The notes beneath the pieces were generated by a model. It saw only the letters and a program-made list of their open reading frames with translations, was not told the origin of the DNA and did not search any database. 45,623 nt of DNA from Acetobacteraceae bacterium. GTDB taxonomy: Bacteria; Pseudomonadota; Alphaproteobacteria; Acetobacterales; Acetobacteraceae. Location: NCBI GenBank assembly GCA_947474705.1, contig CANJJS010000035.1, positions 1 through 45,623 on the forward strand. Direction: 5' to 3'. A program made the position numbers and the translations under genes. Each line of letters opens with the position of its first letter. Positions within the stretch are counted from its first letter, which is position 1. Shown piece after piece: positions 19,244 through 27,234 of this stretch.

Positions 19244-20635
19244 ATGCGGATCGAGTGGACGGATATCGCGGCGGGACGCGTCGACACCGCCGCCGGCACG
19301 GTGGTCGAAGTGACCGGCTTCCCCGTCGCCGCCGCCGCGGATCGCCGCGCCGCGTGTTTCTTGTTGGTGCCGGAAAACCCGTGCTGTCCGGGCCATGTGC
19401 CGGCCGGCGCCCTCGCGGCGGTGGAGGTGTTCGCCGATTCACCGGTGCCGGTCCGCATGGGCGCGCTGCGCCTGACCGGCGAATGGCATGTGGGGTCTGA
19501 CGAGACCGGCGCGTGGCGCTATTGTTTGCGCGGTGCCCGGACGCTCGATCCGCCGGGTTGGTCCGGGATTGGCCGCCGTGGCCTGATCGCCGGCGGCCCG
19601 TTGATGTGCCTTGGCGCGTCAGCCTGCGACCCCGGGGATCCGAAACGCGCGGCGGCGGCGCGCGCGGCAATCGAGGCGGGCGTGACGGTCGATATCCATT
19701 CCCATGCTGGCGGCATCGCCAGCGACGACCGCCTCGCGCTCGGTACCGGGTTTTCTCCGATCGCCGCGCCGATGCGCGCGGGCGGGATGGGGGCGGTCTG
19801 TCTCGCCATGGTGGCCGATGGCGGCACGATCCGCACCACCCCCGATGGCCGTATCCGTCCCTTCCGAGACCCCGCGCCTGGCGAGTTGCGCGACCGGGGG
19901 GCACGGAAATTCGACGCCATCCTGCGTCTTGTCCGGAACGAAGGCCTTCGCGTCATCGCCACCGCGGCCGATCTTCGCGCCACCCGGCCCGGCTCGCCCG
20001 GGGTCATCGTCGCCTCGGAAGGCGCCGATTTTCTCGAGGGCCGCATCGACGCGCTCGACGAGGCATGGCGCCGCTGGACGCTTCGCCATCTACAACTCAC
20101 ACATTACCGGGTTAATCCGCTTGGCGACATCCAGACCGAGGCACCGGTTCATGGCGGGCTGACCGATTTCGGCGCCGCGGTCATTCGCCGCTGCGACACG
20201 TTGGGGATCGTGGTGGATGTCGCCCATGGAACGACGGAACTGGTCCGGCGCGCGGCCGCGGTCACGTCCAAACCGCTGGTCCTGTCGCACACCTCGCTGT
20301 CGGAGCGGCCGGGCCCATTCAGCCGGCTGATTTCGCCGGCGCACGCGAAGCTGGTGGCGGACACCGGCGGCGTAATCGGCATCTGGCCGCCGGCCGGCAT
20401 TTTTCCATCCATGGCGGCGTTTGCCATGGGGATCGCGCGCATGGCCCGGGTCGTGGGGGTCGATCACGTCGCTCTTGGCAGCGACATACGCGGCCTCACG
20501 GGCGGGAGCGTGTTCCCCGACTACGACCGTCTGCCGGCACTGGCCGAGGCTCTGTTGGATGCCGGGTTTTCGCCCGACGACACGGCGAAAGTACTGGGCG
20601 GAAATTACGCGCGGGTCTTCGCGGCGAGCGTCTGA
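19244..20635 (+). CDS. M19-type dipeptidase-like protein with extra N-terminal domain
   Basis: A 463-residue protein in two parts. Residues about 148-463 match membrane dipeptidase family M19: SEGADFLEGRIDALDE, LTHYRVNPLGD, VVDVAHGT, VLSHTSLSE and HVALGSDIRG in order. The metal-binding HxD near the start is DIHSH, so the second ligand is histidine instead of aspartate. Residues 1-125 form a separate domain (VEVTGFPVAA, CFLLVPENPCCPGHVPAG) that recalls small DUF3299-like beta-barrel proteins. No signal peptide is visible. The start is ATG 19244 after GGGAAAAG; ATG 19226 is an alternative. Substrate is unknown. It may be regulated by the LysR gene upstream. Confidence 0.78.
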   Translation: MRIEWTDIAAGRVDTAAGTVVEVTGFPVAAAADRRAACFLLVPENPCCPGHVPAGALAAVEVFADSPVPVRMGALRLTGEWHVGSDETGAWRYCLRGARTLDPPGWSGIGRRGLIAGGPLMCLGASACDPGDPKRAAAARAAIEAGVTVDIHSHAGGIASDDRLALGTGFSPIAAPMRAGGMGAVCLAMVADGGTIRTTPDGRIRPFRDPAPGELRDRGARKFDAILRLVRNEGLRVIATAADLRATRPGSPGVIVASEGADFLEGRIDALDEAWRRWTLRHLQLTHYRVNPLGDIQTEAPVHGGLTDFGAAVIRRCDTLGIVVDVAHGTTELVRRAAAVTSKPLVLSHTSLSERPGPFSRLISPAHAKLVADTGGVIGIWPPAGIFPSMAAFAMGIARMARVVGVDHVALGSDIRGLTGGSVFPDYDRLPALAEALLDAGFSPDDTAKVLGGNYARVFAASV

Positions 20636-20731
20636 ACGCCGCCCGGATCGCCACATGTGCCCTTCCGGCGCGATCCTCGCGCGCGGTAACATTGGCCCTC
20701 TCCCGTTCCTCCATCGGAAGGTGCTCCCGCG

Positions 20732-21343
20732 ATGAAGCTCTACATCACCCCAGGTTCGCCCTATGCCCGCATCGCCCGGATCGTCGTTCTGGAAAAGCAC
20801 CTCGAAAACCGTGTCGAGATCGTCGAGGCCCTGACCCGCTCCGACGATAGTCCGTATTACAAGATCGTCCCCTCTGGCCGCGTGCCGGCGCTGACGCGCG
20901 ACGACGGTCCGGTGTTGGAGGAATCCGCGGTCGTCTGCCGCTATCTCGACCATTTGGACGGCGCGCCGATGTTCGCGCTTCCCGGCGGCGAGGCGATGTG
21001 GGAGCCGTTGCGGCTTGGCGCCCAGGCGACGAGTTTGCTGGATGGGCTGTCGGTTTGGCTGCGGGAAACCCGCCGTCCCATGGGCGAACAATCCCCCACG
21101 ACGCTACGTCACGAAGCCGCCCGCGCCGAACGGTTGGTCGCGTGGTGGGAAACGGAGATCGGCCATCCGTGGATGCAAGGTCCGCTCAACTTCGCGCAAC
21201 TCGTTCTGGTGTGCGCGTTGGGTTTGGAAGCCAGGAATCCCGGCTTTCGGTGGCGCACAGGCCATCCCCATCTGACCGCCTGGTTCGATCGGCTGGCGGC
21301 GCGGCCCTCGATCGCGGCGACCGTGCCCAAAGAGGGGCATTGA
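20732..21343 (+). CDS. Glutathione S-transferase family protein
   Basis: A 203-residue GST. The thioredoxin-fold N-terminal domain shows MKLYITPGSPYARIARIV, with the Ser/Tyr-containing active loop, then SGRVPALTRDDG with the cis-proline and VLEESAVVCRYLD for glutathione binding. The helical C-terminal domain spans about 85-200. Such proteins conjugate or reduce small molecules with glutathione in the cytosol. Substrate cannot be told from the sequence. It lies about 100 bases after the peptidase gene on the same strand. Confidence 0.85.
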   Translation: MKLYITPGSPYARIARIVVLEKHLENRVEIVEALTRSDDSPYYKIVPSGRVPALTRDDGPVLEESAVVCRYLDHLDGAPMFALPGGEAMWEPLRLGAQATSLLDGLSVWLRETRRPMGEQSPTTLRHEAARAERLVAWWETEIGHPWMQGPLNFAQLVLVCALGLEARNPGFRWRTGHPHLTAWFDRLAARPSIAATVPKEGH

Positions 21344-21411
21344 CCACGGATTCACGCGAAAGTGTGATCTGGGCCGCTGGTCCCTGGCGATCCGCCACGG
21401 TATACCGAGAC

Positions 21412-22416
21412 ATGGTTCGACTACGATCCTGTTTTTCTCCCGCGCGGCGGGCCCTGGCCGGGATCGCCTTTGGGCTGACTTCGATGTGCGCGACATTCGC
21501 ACGGGCGGACCCTCCGGGGATCGCCCTGGTGATTGGCAATGCCGCGTATACCGCGCTACCGCCGCTGCCCGCCTGCGCGCGCTCCGCCGCCGGGGTCGCC
21601 ACGGCGTTGCGAAATCTTGGCTTTGAGGTAACGGAACGGATCGACGCGCCGGCCGCGACGATCGTCGAGGGGCTGAACGACCTGGCCCGGAAACTCGACG
21701 CGAAGCACCCGCCCGCGGTTCTTTATGCCTGCGGGTACGTCGCCGGATCGAGCGAACGGGCGTATTTGTTGCCGGTGATGGCGAATATCCAGCGTCCGGC
21801 GGATGTGCCGGAGCAAGGGATCGTCGCGAAACGTCTGTTGGACGCGGTGGCGAGGGGAGGCAATACCGCCGCCGTGTTCGCGTTCGATGCGATCGCCCGT
21901 CCCGGAGATAGCGATCCACCCGGCCTGGAAAGCCTGGTGCCAACGAAGGTCACGCCCGGCCTCGCGATTGTCGCCGCTCGTTCGCCCCCGCCCTCCCAGC
22001 CGGAAACCGCGTTTGGCGCCGCGCTGACGAAAATCCTGGCCGATCCGGTGGTGCGCAGCGATGGGCTGGTGACAAACCTCGACGACGTCCTGTTCGGCGC
22101 CGAGGCGTCGCTGGAAATCAAGCGTCTGCCATCATGGCCGGGTTATGTCGCCGGGGCGCCGAAGCCCGTGCCCAATGCGGGCCCGGCCGTCCCTCGTCCG
22201 ATCGCGTTGCCGGACGAGAACCGCATGACCGACCAGAACCGGCGCGACGTCCAGGCGGCGTTGTCGCGCCTGGGCCTTTACAGCGGACCGATCACCGGCC
22301 GTTTCGACGATGCCACACGCTCCGCCATCAACGTCTACCAAATCAAAATGGGCGTGCCGATGACCGGCCGGCTCACCGGTTCGCAGGCGACGCAACTCGT
22401 CGCCGGCGACCGCTGA
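21412..22416 (+). CDS. Secreted caspase-fold protein without catalytic dyad, with peptidoglycan-binding domain
   Basis: A 334-residue protein. It starts with a signal peptide ending at FARA-DPPG (about residue 32). The caspase-like (C14) domain follows: IALVIGNAAYTALPPLPA at its start, LRNLGFEV and YLLPV. In active members the histidine lies in SGHG before YLLPV; here the segment reads ACGYVAG. The cysteine in DACR is replaced, the segment reading FDAIARPG. Both catalytic residues are therefore missing. The C-terminus (about 265-330) is a peptidoglycan-binding type 1 domain: VQAALSRLGLYSGPITG then TRSAINVYQ. It is probably a periplasmic non-enzymatic protein. It is convergent with the RTX-like gene, with a 23-base gap. 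Confidence 0.82.
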   Translation: MVRLRSCFSPARRALAGIAFGLTSMCATFARADPPGIALVIGNAAYTALPPLPACARSAAGVATALRNLGFEVTERIDAPAATIVEGLNDLARKLDAKHPPAVLYACGYVAGSSERAYLLPVMANIQRPADVPEQGIVAKRLLDAVARGGNTAAVFAFDAIARPGDSDPPGLESLVPTKVTPGLAIVAARSPPPSQPETAFGAALTKILADPVVRSDGLVTNLDDVLFGAEASLEIKRLPSWPGYVAGAPKPVPNAGPAVPRPIALPDENRMTDQNRRDVQAALSRLGLYSGPITGRFDDATRSAINVYQIKMGVPMTGRLTGSQATQLVAGDR

Positions 22417-22439
22417 GTCCGGGCCGCGTTGCGCCAGGC

Positions 22440-23726
22440 CTACCGATCGCCGGACATGCCATGCGACCGCCAGATCTCGCCGCAATCCTCGTCCTCGCGG
22501 GACGACGCGAAATTCGACCGGCTCAGACCCGAAACGTTCTGGAAGGTGATTCGGGTATGATCCGATAGCGAAATCGTCACACCGCCGCCCGAGCGGACCT
22601 GACCGGCCAGGGCCTGCATCGCCTCGTGTTCGCTGTACCCCACGAGATCGATCAGAACCTGGGAGGGATCGGTCAGACCGAGAACCAGTTCCCGTCCTCC
22701 CGCCATGCCCCTCACAAACTCAAACATGTTCTCCGACCCTGGGCTTGCCGTGATGGTGGCGGCTCCGGTGCCCGCGACGAAGGTGTTCCGTCCAAGACCG
22801 CCGAAAATCTGATCCGATCCGGACCCGCCGTAGAACGTGTCGTTGCCCGACGCGAACCCGCCGAACAGTGTTTCGTTGCCACTCCCGGCATGCAGCGCCT
22901 GCCGTGCGTCTCCGGCGGCGTAAAGCTGGTCGCCGTCGCCACCGCCGAACAAGGTCGCCGCGCCGGTACCGGCCTGCAGGAAGTTATTGCCGCCGGACCC
23001 GCCATACAGAAGCGTTCGGCCGGATCCACCAAAAACGGTATCGCTGCCCGACCCGCCGAAGACCGAAGACGGCCCGTCGCCGCCCACGAAAAACAGCTTA
23101 CTGGCGTTTCCGTAGATCAGTTGGCTGCCATTCGAGCCACTGGCATCGATGGTTTCCCGGCCAGACGACGCCAAAATCGTATCGGTCCCGGAGGTCTCCA
23201 CGAAATTTTGTCCCGCGCCGAGTTGGATCGCATGCCGGCCGGTGCCCAACGAAATCGTGTCGTTGCCAGAGCCCAGCGCGCGGATCGTGTCGTTGCCATT
23301 GCCCATCGCGATAAACCAGGAGCCGGTATCGGAACTCGCGATATTCACCAGGTTGTTGCCGCCGCCGGTGACAATCGTGCCCGATCCGCCCGGCGCGTAA
23401 TATGTCAGGTTGCCGCTTCCCGCGAGGATCCGCTGGTTCGCGTCGCCTGAGCCATAGATGACGGCGGAATGCGCGGTGTCCACGACGTAGGTGTATCCGT
23501 GCGGCGCGAGCGTGGTGCCGGTCTTGCTCACCACCAGTTCGCCATTGACGCCCAACGGCAGGGACGGCGGCGGGCCATCCGCGGTATCGGCCGCCCGGAT
23601 CGTGTGCGCCGCGAGGCCGGAACGGATCGCCAGCGCGATTTGTTGCGCCAGAACCGCCCCGGCATGGGTGTCGTAGTTCAGGTTCAGTGTCTCTCCATGG
23701 GCGCCTGGGACCGTGACGTTCGTCAT
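22440..23726 (-). CDS. RTX-like glycine-rich calcium-binding repeat protein
   Basis: A 428-residue protein built largely from Gly-Asp/Asn-rich repeats, for example GSGNDTISLGTG, GGSGSDTVFGGSG, GSGNETLFGG and GGSGSDQIFGGLG, resembling the GGxGxD nonapeptides of RTX proteins. There is no N-terminal signal peptide. RTX proteins usually leave by type I secretion through a C-terminal signal, but no transporter is in the window. The last 100 residues (HTRITFQNVSGLSRSNF) form a capping region without repeats. The ATG at 23726 follows AAGGAA on the coding strand. The long AT-rich region upstream probably contains its control elements. Surface or adhesion function is a guess. Confidence 0.82.
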   Translation of the reverse strand: MTNVTVPGAHGETLNLNYDTHAGAVLAQQIALAIRSGLAAHTIRAADTADGPPPSLPLGVNGELVVSKTGTTLAPHGYTYVVDTAHSAVIYGSGDANQRILAGSGNLTYYAPGGSGTIVTGGGNNLVNIASSDTGSWFIAMGNGNDTIRALGSGNDTISLGTGRHAIQLGAGQNFVETSGTDTILASSGRETIDASGSNGSQLIYGNASKLFFVGGDGPSSVFGGSGSDTVFGGSGRTLLYGGSGGNNFLQAGTGAATLFGGGDGDQLYAAGDARQALHAGSGNETLFGGFASGNDTFYGGSGSDQIFGGLGRNTFVAGTGAATITASPGSENMFEFVRGMAGGRELVLGLTDPSQVLIDLVGYSEHEAMQALAGQVRSGGGVTISLSDHTRITFQNVSGLSRSNFASSREDEDCGEIWRSHGMSGDR

Positions 23727-23918
23727 AGCGTTGGGTTCCTTACTGGAAGGCGTTCGTGGGGCAGGGCGGCCGGCGGCCGCGCGCGGGTGGCGCGTGAGCG
23801 GTGGGGGAGGCGGGTATGAGGTGTTGGCCCGAAATATCTCTTAAAATGAGATTTTTCCGGTATTTTTAACGTAAATACCAACAAAGACATATTTTACGAG
23901 ACACTCCCGATGTTTGTT

Positions 23919-23967
23919 TCATATTTCCTATTTCAGATCATAAATTGAATCTGAATATGGAATATGA
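23919..23967. repeat. AT-rich long hairpin
   Basis: The arms 23919-23938 and 23949-23967 pair around a ten-base loop. The inner stem ttcagat/atctgaa is perfect over seven pairs. After a three-base internal loop, the outer stem tcatatt..cc/ggaatatga pairs over nine positions with one bulged T. It is the strongest structure in the AT-rich region upstream of the RTX-like gene. It could be a terminator, an operator or the end of a lost mobile element; the sequence alone does not decide. Confidence 0.5.
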
Positions 23968-24312
23968 TTACAAATCTAACTGTGAGGGATTTGATCCGTC
24001 AATCGGGAATGCGACCGGATTCTCGCGATCGTCTCGATTTCACGGTTTGTTAACGGAGAACGGATCGATTTCGCGCCTCCGTGCCATGAATGGAGGCGAC
24101 GAGACGTCATCGGACGAGCGTCTCGCGAGGCTCCGTGACAGAAATGCGATCGGGACCGGGTCGCGGCCGCCACGGTAACCGGCGTGGACAACCACGCGGC
24201 CGTGCGCGCGCCGGCTCGCCGTCATTGCCGCTGGGCCGTCATGGTTGCCGGGCCGCCATGTTCGCCGGGTCGTCGCGGTCGCCCGGCCGTCATGGTCCGC
24301 GACGGCGGACCA

Positions 24313-24351
24313 CCCACGCTTTCAAGGCGCCAATTGGGTGAAAAGCGTGGG
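24313..24351 (-). terminator. Possible terminator hairpin after ptsI
   Basis: cccacgcttt at 24313-24322 is perfectly inverted at 24342-24351 with a 19-base loop. It lies about 115 bases beyond the ptsI stop on the minus strand. No clear run of T follows on that strand, so termination is only a possibility. Confidence 0.3.
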
Positions 24352-24465
24352 CCGCCAGCCGCCGCCGATCGGTCGCGTGGCCGGCCTGGCTTCAGCGGTC
24401 ATGCCGGTTGCGATCGGGCGCGGTCTCGTTCCGGCCGCGGCGGCGCCGGAACCGCTATGACGCGG

Positions 24466-26331
24466 TTACGCGCCCTGGCCCGGGAACGCCGCCAGCATCT
24501 CCGCGATTCGCGCGGGTTCGCCGGCCTCCATCGCCCGGCGCGCGAAGCGGACGCAGGCATCCGAGTCGACCGCGCGCACCGCCTGTTTCACCCGCGGCAC
24601 CGCCGAGGCGTTCATGCTGAAGGCACGCAAGCCCAGGCCGAGGAGGAGCGGGGTGACTTTGGGATCGCCGGCCATTTCGCCGCACAGAGAGACGGGCATG
24701 CGCATCCGCAACGCCGCCTCCGTCGCGAACTGGATCAATCGCAGAACGGCGGGGTGGAGCGGGTTGTACATCTCCGCGACGTCGCTTTCGCCGCGATCGA
24801 CCGCCAGCGTGTGCGCGGTCAGATCGTTGGTGCCGATGGCGAAGAAATCCGCTTCCAACGCCAGTGCGTCGGCCGACAGCGCCGCGCCGGGCGTTTCGAT
24901 CATGATGCCCAAAGGCGGCGGTTTTTCGGGGAGGCGTTCGGACCGGCGGCGCAACCGGCGCGCCACCCGGTCGTAGATATCGCGGGCCGCGCGGACCTCG
25001 TTCACCGTCGTCACCATCGGCAGCAACACGCGGACGGGCCCATAGGCCGCGGCGCGGAGAATCGCGGCCAGTTGGGTTTCGAACAATTCGGGCCGCCGCA
25101 GCAGCAGCCGCAGCCCGCGCAGTCCCATGGCCGGATTGACGTCGGAAATATCGGGGACGAGTCCGGCGTTCGACAGCGCCTCGATGTCCTTTTCCCCGCC
25201 CCAGTCGAGCACGCGGATGGTCACGGGATCGCCGTTCATCGCCTCGACGATGCCGCGGTAGGTTTCGGTTTGCTGATCTTCGTCGGGGACCGTGTCGCGG
25301 TTCATGAACAGGAACTCGGTCCGCAGCAGGCCGATCCCGTGCGCGCCGGACTGCGCGATCAGCGGCAGTTCCACTGGAAGCTCGAAATTCGCCTGGAGAT
25401 CGACCGCCTCGCCGTCGGTGGTTTCGGCTGGCAGGCGGCGCAGACGGGCGTAGCGCTGGCGTTCGCGCGCGAAGGCGGCGACGGCGCGGCGGGCGGAGGC
25501 CAGCGTGTCCGCGCCGGGGTGGAGTGTCACCGTGCCGGAGATCCCGTCGATGACGACCGTGTCGCCGGGCCGCGCGGCGTGCGCCAGTCCCGCCGCGCCC
25601 AGCACCGACGGCACGCCAAGGGCGCGGAGCATGACGGCGGTGTGGCCGTCGGCGCCGCCCTCGTCGGTGGCGACTCCGGCGAGACGCGAGGGGTCGAGCA
25701 GCGCCGCGTCGGCGGGGCGCAGCGACTCGCTGATCAGGATCGCGCCATCGGGCAGGCCGGCGAAGCTGCGGAAAGGGGTGCGGGTCAGGTTGCGCACCAG
25801 GCGCCGTCCGATCTCGCGCACTTCCTCGGCGCGGCGGTTCAGGCTGGCCCGGTCTTCAGGGTTCATGCCGGGTTCGGCCTGGGCCTGGATCGTCGCGGCG
25901 ATGGACTCGGCTTCCGCCATGACGGCGCTTTCGGCGGAGAGCAGGGTTTCTTCCACCCGGCGTTTGATGCCGCGCACGAGGCGCGAGGGCCCGATCATGC
26001 GCTGATAGGCTTCGATCAGCGGGGCGATCTCCGCCTGGCTTTCTTCCGGGAGAATCGCCAGACGGTTGCGAAGTTTGGTCAGTTGCTTGCGCGATTGGAC
26101 AATCGCGGCTTCCAGCCGGGCGCCCTCGGCGGCGATATCGGCGGCGGCGATGCGGGATTGGGTCACCGGGATTTCCGGTTCCACCGCGCGGAAGACGGTG
26201 CCGATCGCGACTCCGGCGGCGGCGGCGAAGCCCGAAAAGCGCCGTTCGGTTTTTTGGGGAGAGGCCGCGCCGCCAGTCCGGGACCGCCCAGGCCCCGCAG
26301 CGGGGGCCGGCCCGGTGCTAGTCGCGTTCAT
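24466..26331 (-). CDS. ptsI: Phosphoenolpyruvate-protein phosphotransferase (Enzyme I)
   Basis: A 621-residue Enzyme I, which takes phosphate from phosphoenolpyruvate and passes it to HPr. The swivelling-domain histidine is His230 in GGADGHTAVMLRALGVPSVLG; the aspartate before GH departs from the more usual serine. The PEP-binding barrel contains GIGLLRTEFLF, IRVLDWGG, MVTTVNEV, GTNDLTAHTLAVDR and the catalytic Cys550 in LCGEMAGDP. There is no N-terminal GAF domain, so it is not the nitrogen-type PtsP layout. About 30 extra residues precede the first domain. The start overlaps the HPr gene by 14 bases, indicating one operon. Confidence 0.93.
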   Translation of the reverse strand: MNATSTGPAPAAGPGRSRTGGAASPQKTERRFSGFAAAAGVAIGTVFRAVEPEIPVTQSRIAAADIAAEGARLEAAIVQSRKQLTKLRNRLAILPEESQAEIAPLIEAYQRMIGPSRLVRGIKRRVEETLLSAESAVMAEAESIAATIQAQAEPGMNPEDRASLNRRAEEVREIGRRLVRNLTRTPFRSFAGLPDGAILISESLRPADAALLDPSRLAGVATDEGGADGHTAVMLRALGVPSVLGAAGLAHAARPGDTVVIDGISGTVTLHPGADTLASARRAVAAFARERQRYARLRRLPAETTDGEAVDLQANFELPVELPLIAQSGAHGIGLLRTEFLFMNRDTVPDEDQQTETYRGIVEAMNGDPVTIRVLDWGGEKDIEALSNAGLVPDISDVNPAMGLRGLRLLLRRPELFETQLAAILRAAAYGPVRVLLPMVTTVNEVRAARDIYDRVARRLRRRSERLPEKPPPLGIMIETPGAALSADALALEADFFAIGTNDLTAHTLAVDRGESDVAEMYNPLHPAVLRLIQFATEAALRMRMPVSLCGEMAGDPKVTPLLLGLGLRAFSMNASAVPRVKQAVRAVDSDACVRFARRAMEAGEPARIAEMLAAFPGQGA

Positions 26332-26611
26332 CGAAGCCTGCTTCGACCAGGGCCGCCAGCGCTTCGAGCGCTTCCTTGGCGTCCCAGCCTTCCGCCCGCA
26401 GTTCCAGTTCGCAGCCTTTGCCGGCGCCTAGCATCATGAGACCCATGATGGAGCGCGCGGAGACCGGTGGTTCGCCGCCGCGGACGACTTCGACGGAGGC
26501 GCCGAACCGCTCGGCGAGGGTGACGAATTTGGCGGCGGCGCGGGCGTGCAAACCGCGCTTATTGGCGATCGCGACGGTTTGGGTCAGGACGGGGGTCCCG
26601 CCTTCCGTCAT
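26318..26611 (-). CDS. ptsH: Phosphocarrier protein HPr
   Basis: A 97-residue HPr. The phosphorylated histidine is His22 in KRGLHARAAAKFV. The regulatory serine for HprK is Ser54 in ARSIMGLMML. It passes phosphate from Enzyme I to the EIIA encoded just upstream. It lies 28 bases after the EIIA gene and overlaps ptsI. No sugar permease is present in the window, so this HPr probably serves regulation instead of sugar uptake. Confidence 0.94.
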   Translation of the reverse strand: MTEGGTPVLTQTVAIANKRGLHARAAAKFVTLAERFGASVEVVRGGEPPVSARSIMGLMMLGAGKGCELELRAEGWDAKEALEALAALVEAGFDERD

Positions 26612-26639
26612 CGTGGCCCGGCGCCTGGCGGAGGCGCGG

Positions 26640-27080
26640 TCATTCCGGGCAGCGCGGTGTCGAGGTGGTGGCCGATGTCCGGCATCCCTGCAGCACGTGG
26701 GACGCGGCGGCGATGTATTTGCGGCCGGCTTCCTCGGCGCAGATCACCGCGTCGGCCAATGGCTGGCTCGACCGGACTTTCGCCAGTTTCACCAGCATCG
26801 GCAGGTTCACGCCCGCGATCACCTCCACGCCTTTGCGTTCCATCATGGAGATCGCGAGGTTGGAGGGGGTGCCGCCGAACATGTCGGTCAACAGGACGAC
26901 GCCATCGCCGGTGTCGCAGCGGCCGATGCAGGCCTCGATTTCCGCGCGCCGCGAGTCGACGTCGTCTTCGGGGCCGATGCAGACGGTATCGACGCATCGC
27001 TGCGTGCCGACCACGTGTTCCATGGCGAGGCGCAGTTCCTCCGCCAGGCGCCCATGGGTCACCAGGATCATGCCGATCAT
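26640..27080 (-). CDS. PTS EIIA of the mannose family
   Basis: A 146-residue EIIA-Man domain protein. The phospho-acceptor is His9 in MILVTHGRLAEEL. The later VLLTDMFGGTPSNLAI and VNLPMLVKLA are diagnostic. Stand-alone EIIA-Man proteins next to hprK and ptsH are a usual alphaproteobacterial arrangement, in which the phosphate ends on EIIA and controls other proteins. A second in-frame ATG lies three codons in; the first is preferred because MIGMILVTHG is the common family beginning. The final 25 residues after AGRKYIAAASHVL are atypically Cys/Thr/Ser-rich. Confidence 0.92.
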   Translation of the reverse strand: MIGMILVTHGRLAEELRLAMEHVVGTQRCVDTVCIGPEDDVDSRRAEIEACIGRCDTGDGVVLLTDMFGGTPSNLAISMMERKGVEVIAGVNLPMLVKLAKVRSSQPLADAVICAEEAGRKYIAAASHVLQGCRTSATTSTPRCPE

Positions 27081-27234
27081 CGGTGGCCCAATCCGGCGCG
27101 GAGGCCGTGGGGCGTAACGGGCCGAAGCCCTGAGCCAGTGCGCGCGATCATCGTATGTTCTCAGGCCTCCTGTGCCTGAACGGGTTGGGCGGTCCGTCCG
27201 TCGCCGTTGCGTCGCGGCGCTGGCCGCGCGGTCG

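Larger units (their letters stand above)
23727..24465. other. Long non-coding stretch, AT-rich in its left half
   Basis: About 740 bases without a believable gene. From about 23830 to 24000 the base composition is strikingly AT-rich compared with everything around it. It contains several inverted repeats: atctc/gagat at 23836-23852, ggtattt/aaatacc at 23859-23879 with a seven-base loop, and a larger hairpin at 23919-23967. The right half is GC-rich with short repeated ccgtcatggt-like words around 24220-24300. This region lies upstream of the RTX-like gene and downstream of ptsI. It may be a promoter region under silencing control or foreign DNA left by an old insertion. Confidence 0.6.

Noticed and set aside
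22700-23450. Repetitive region considered as CRISPR or tandem DNA repeat
   Set aside because: The periodicity is irregular and follows codons for glycine-rich RTX-like repeats; no fixed direct repeats with unique spacers are present.
23945-24178. 77-codon plus-strand frame in the AT-rich island
   Set aside because: TTG start, no ribosome binding site and no recognisable family; it begins inside a hairpin arm.
24184-26439. 751-codon open frame opposite ptsI
   Set aside because: Its translation is compositionally biased with no domain; the minus strand encodes Enzyme I with both catalytic residues.
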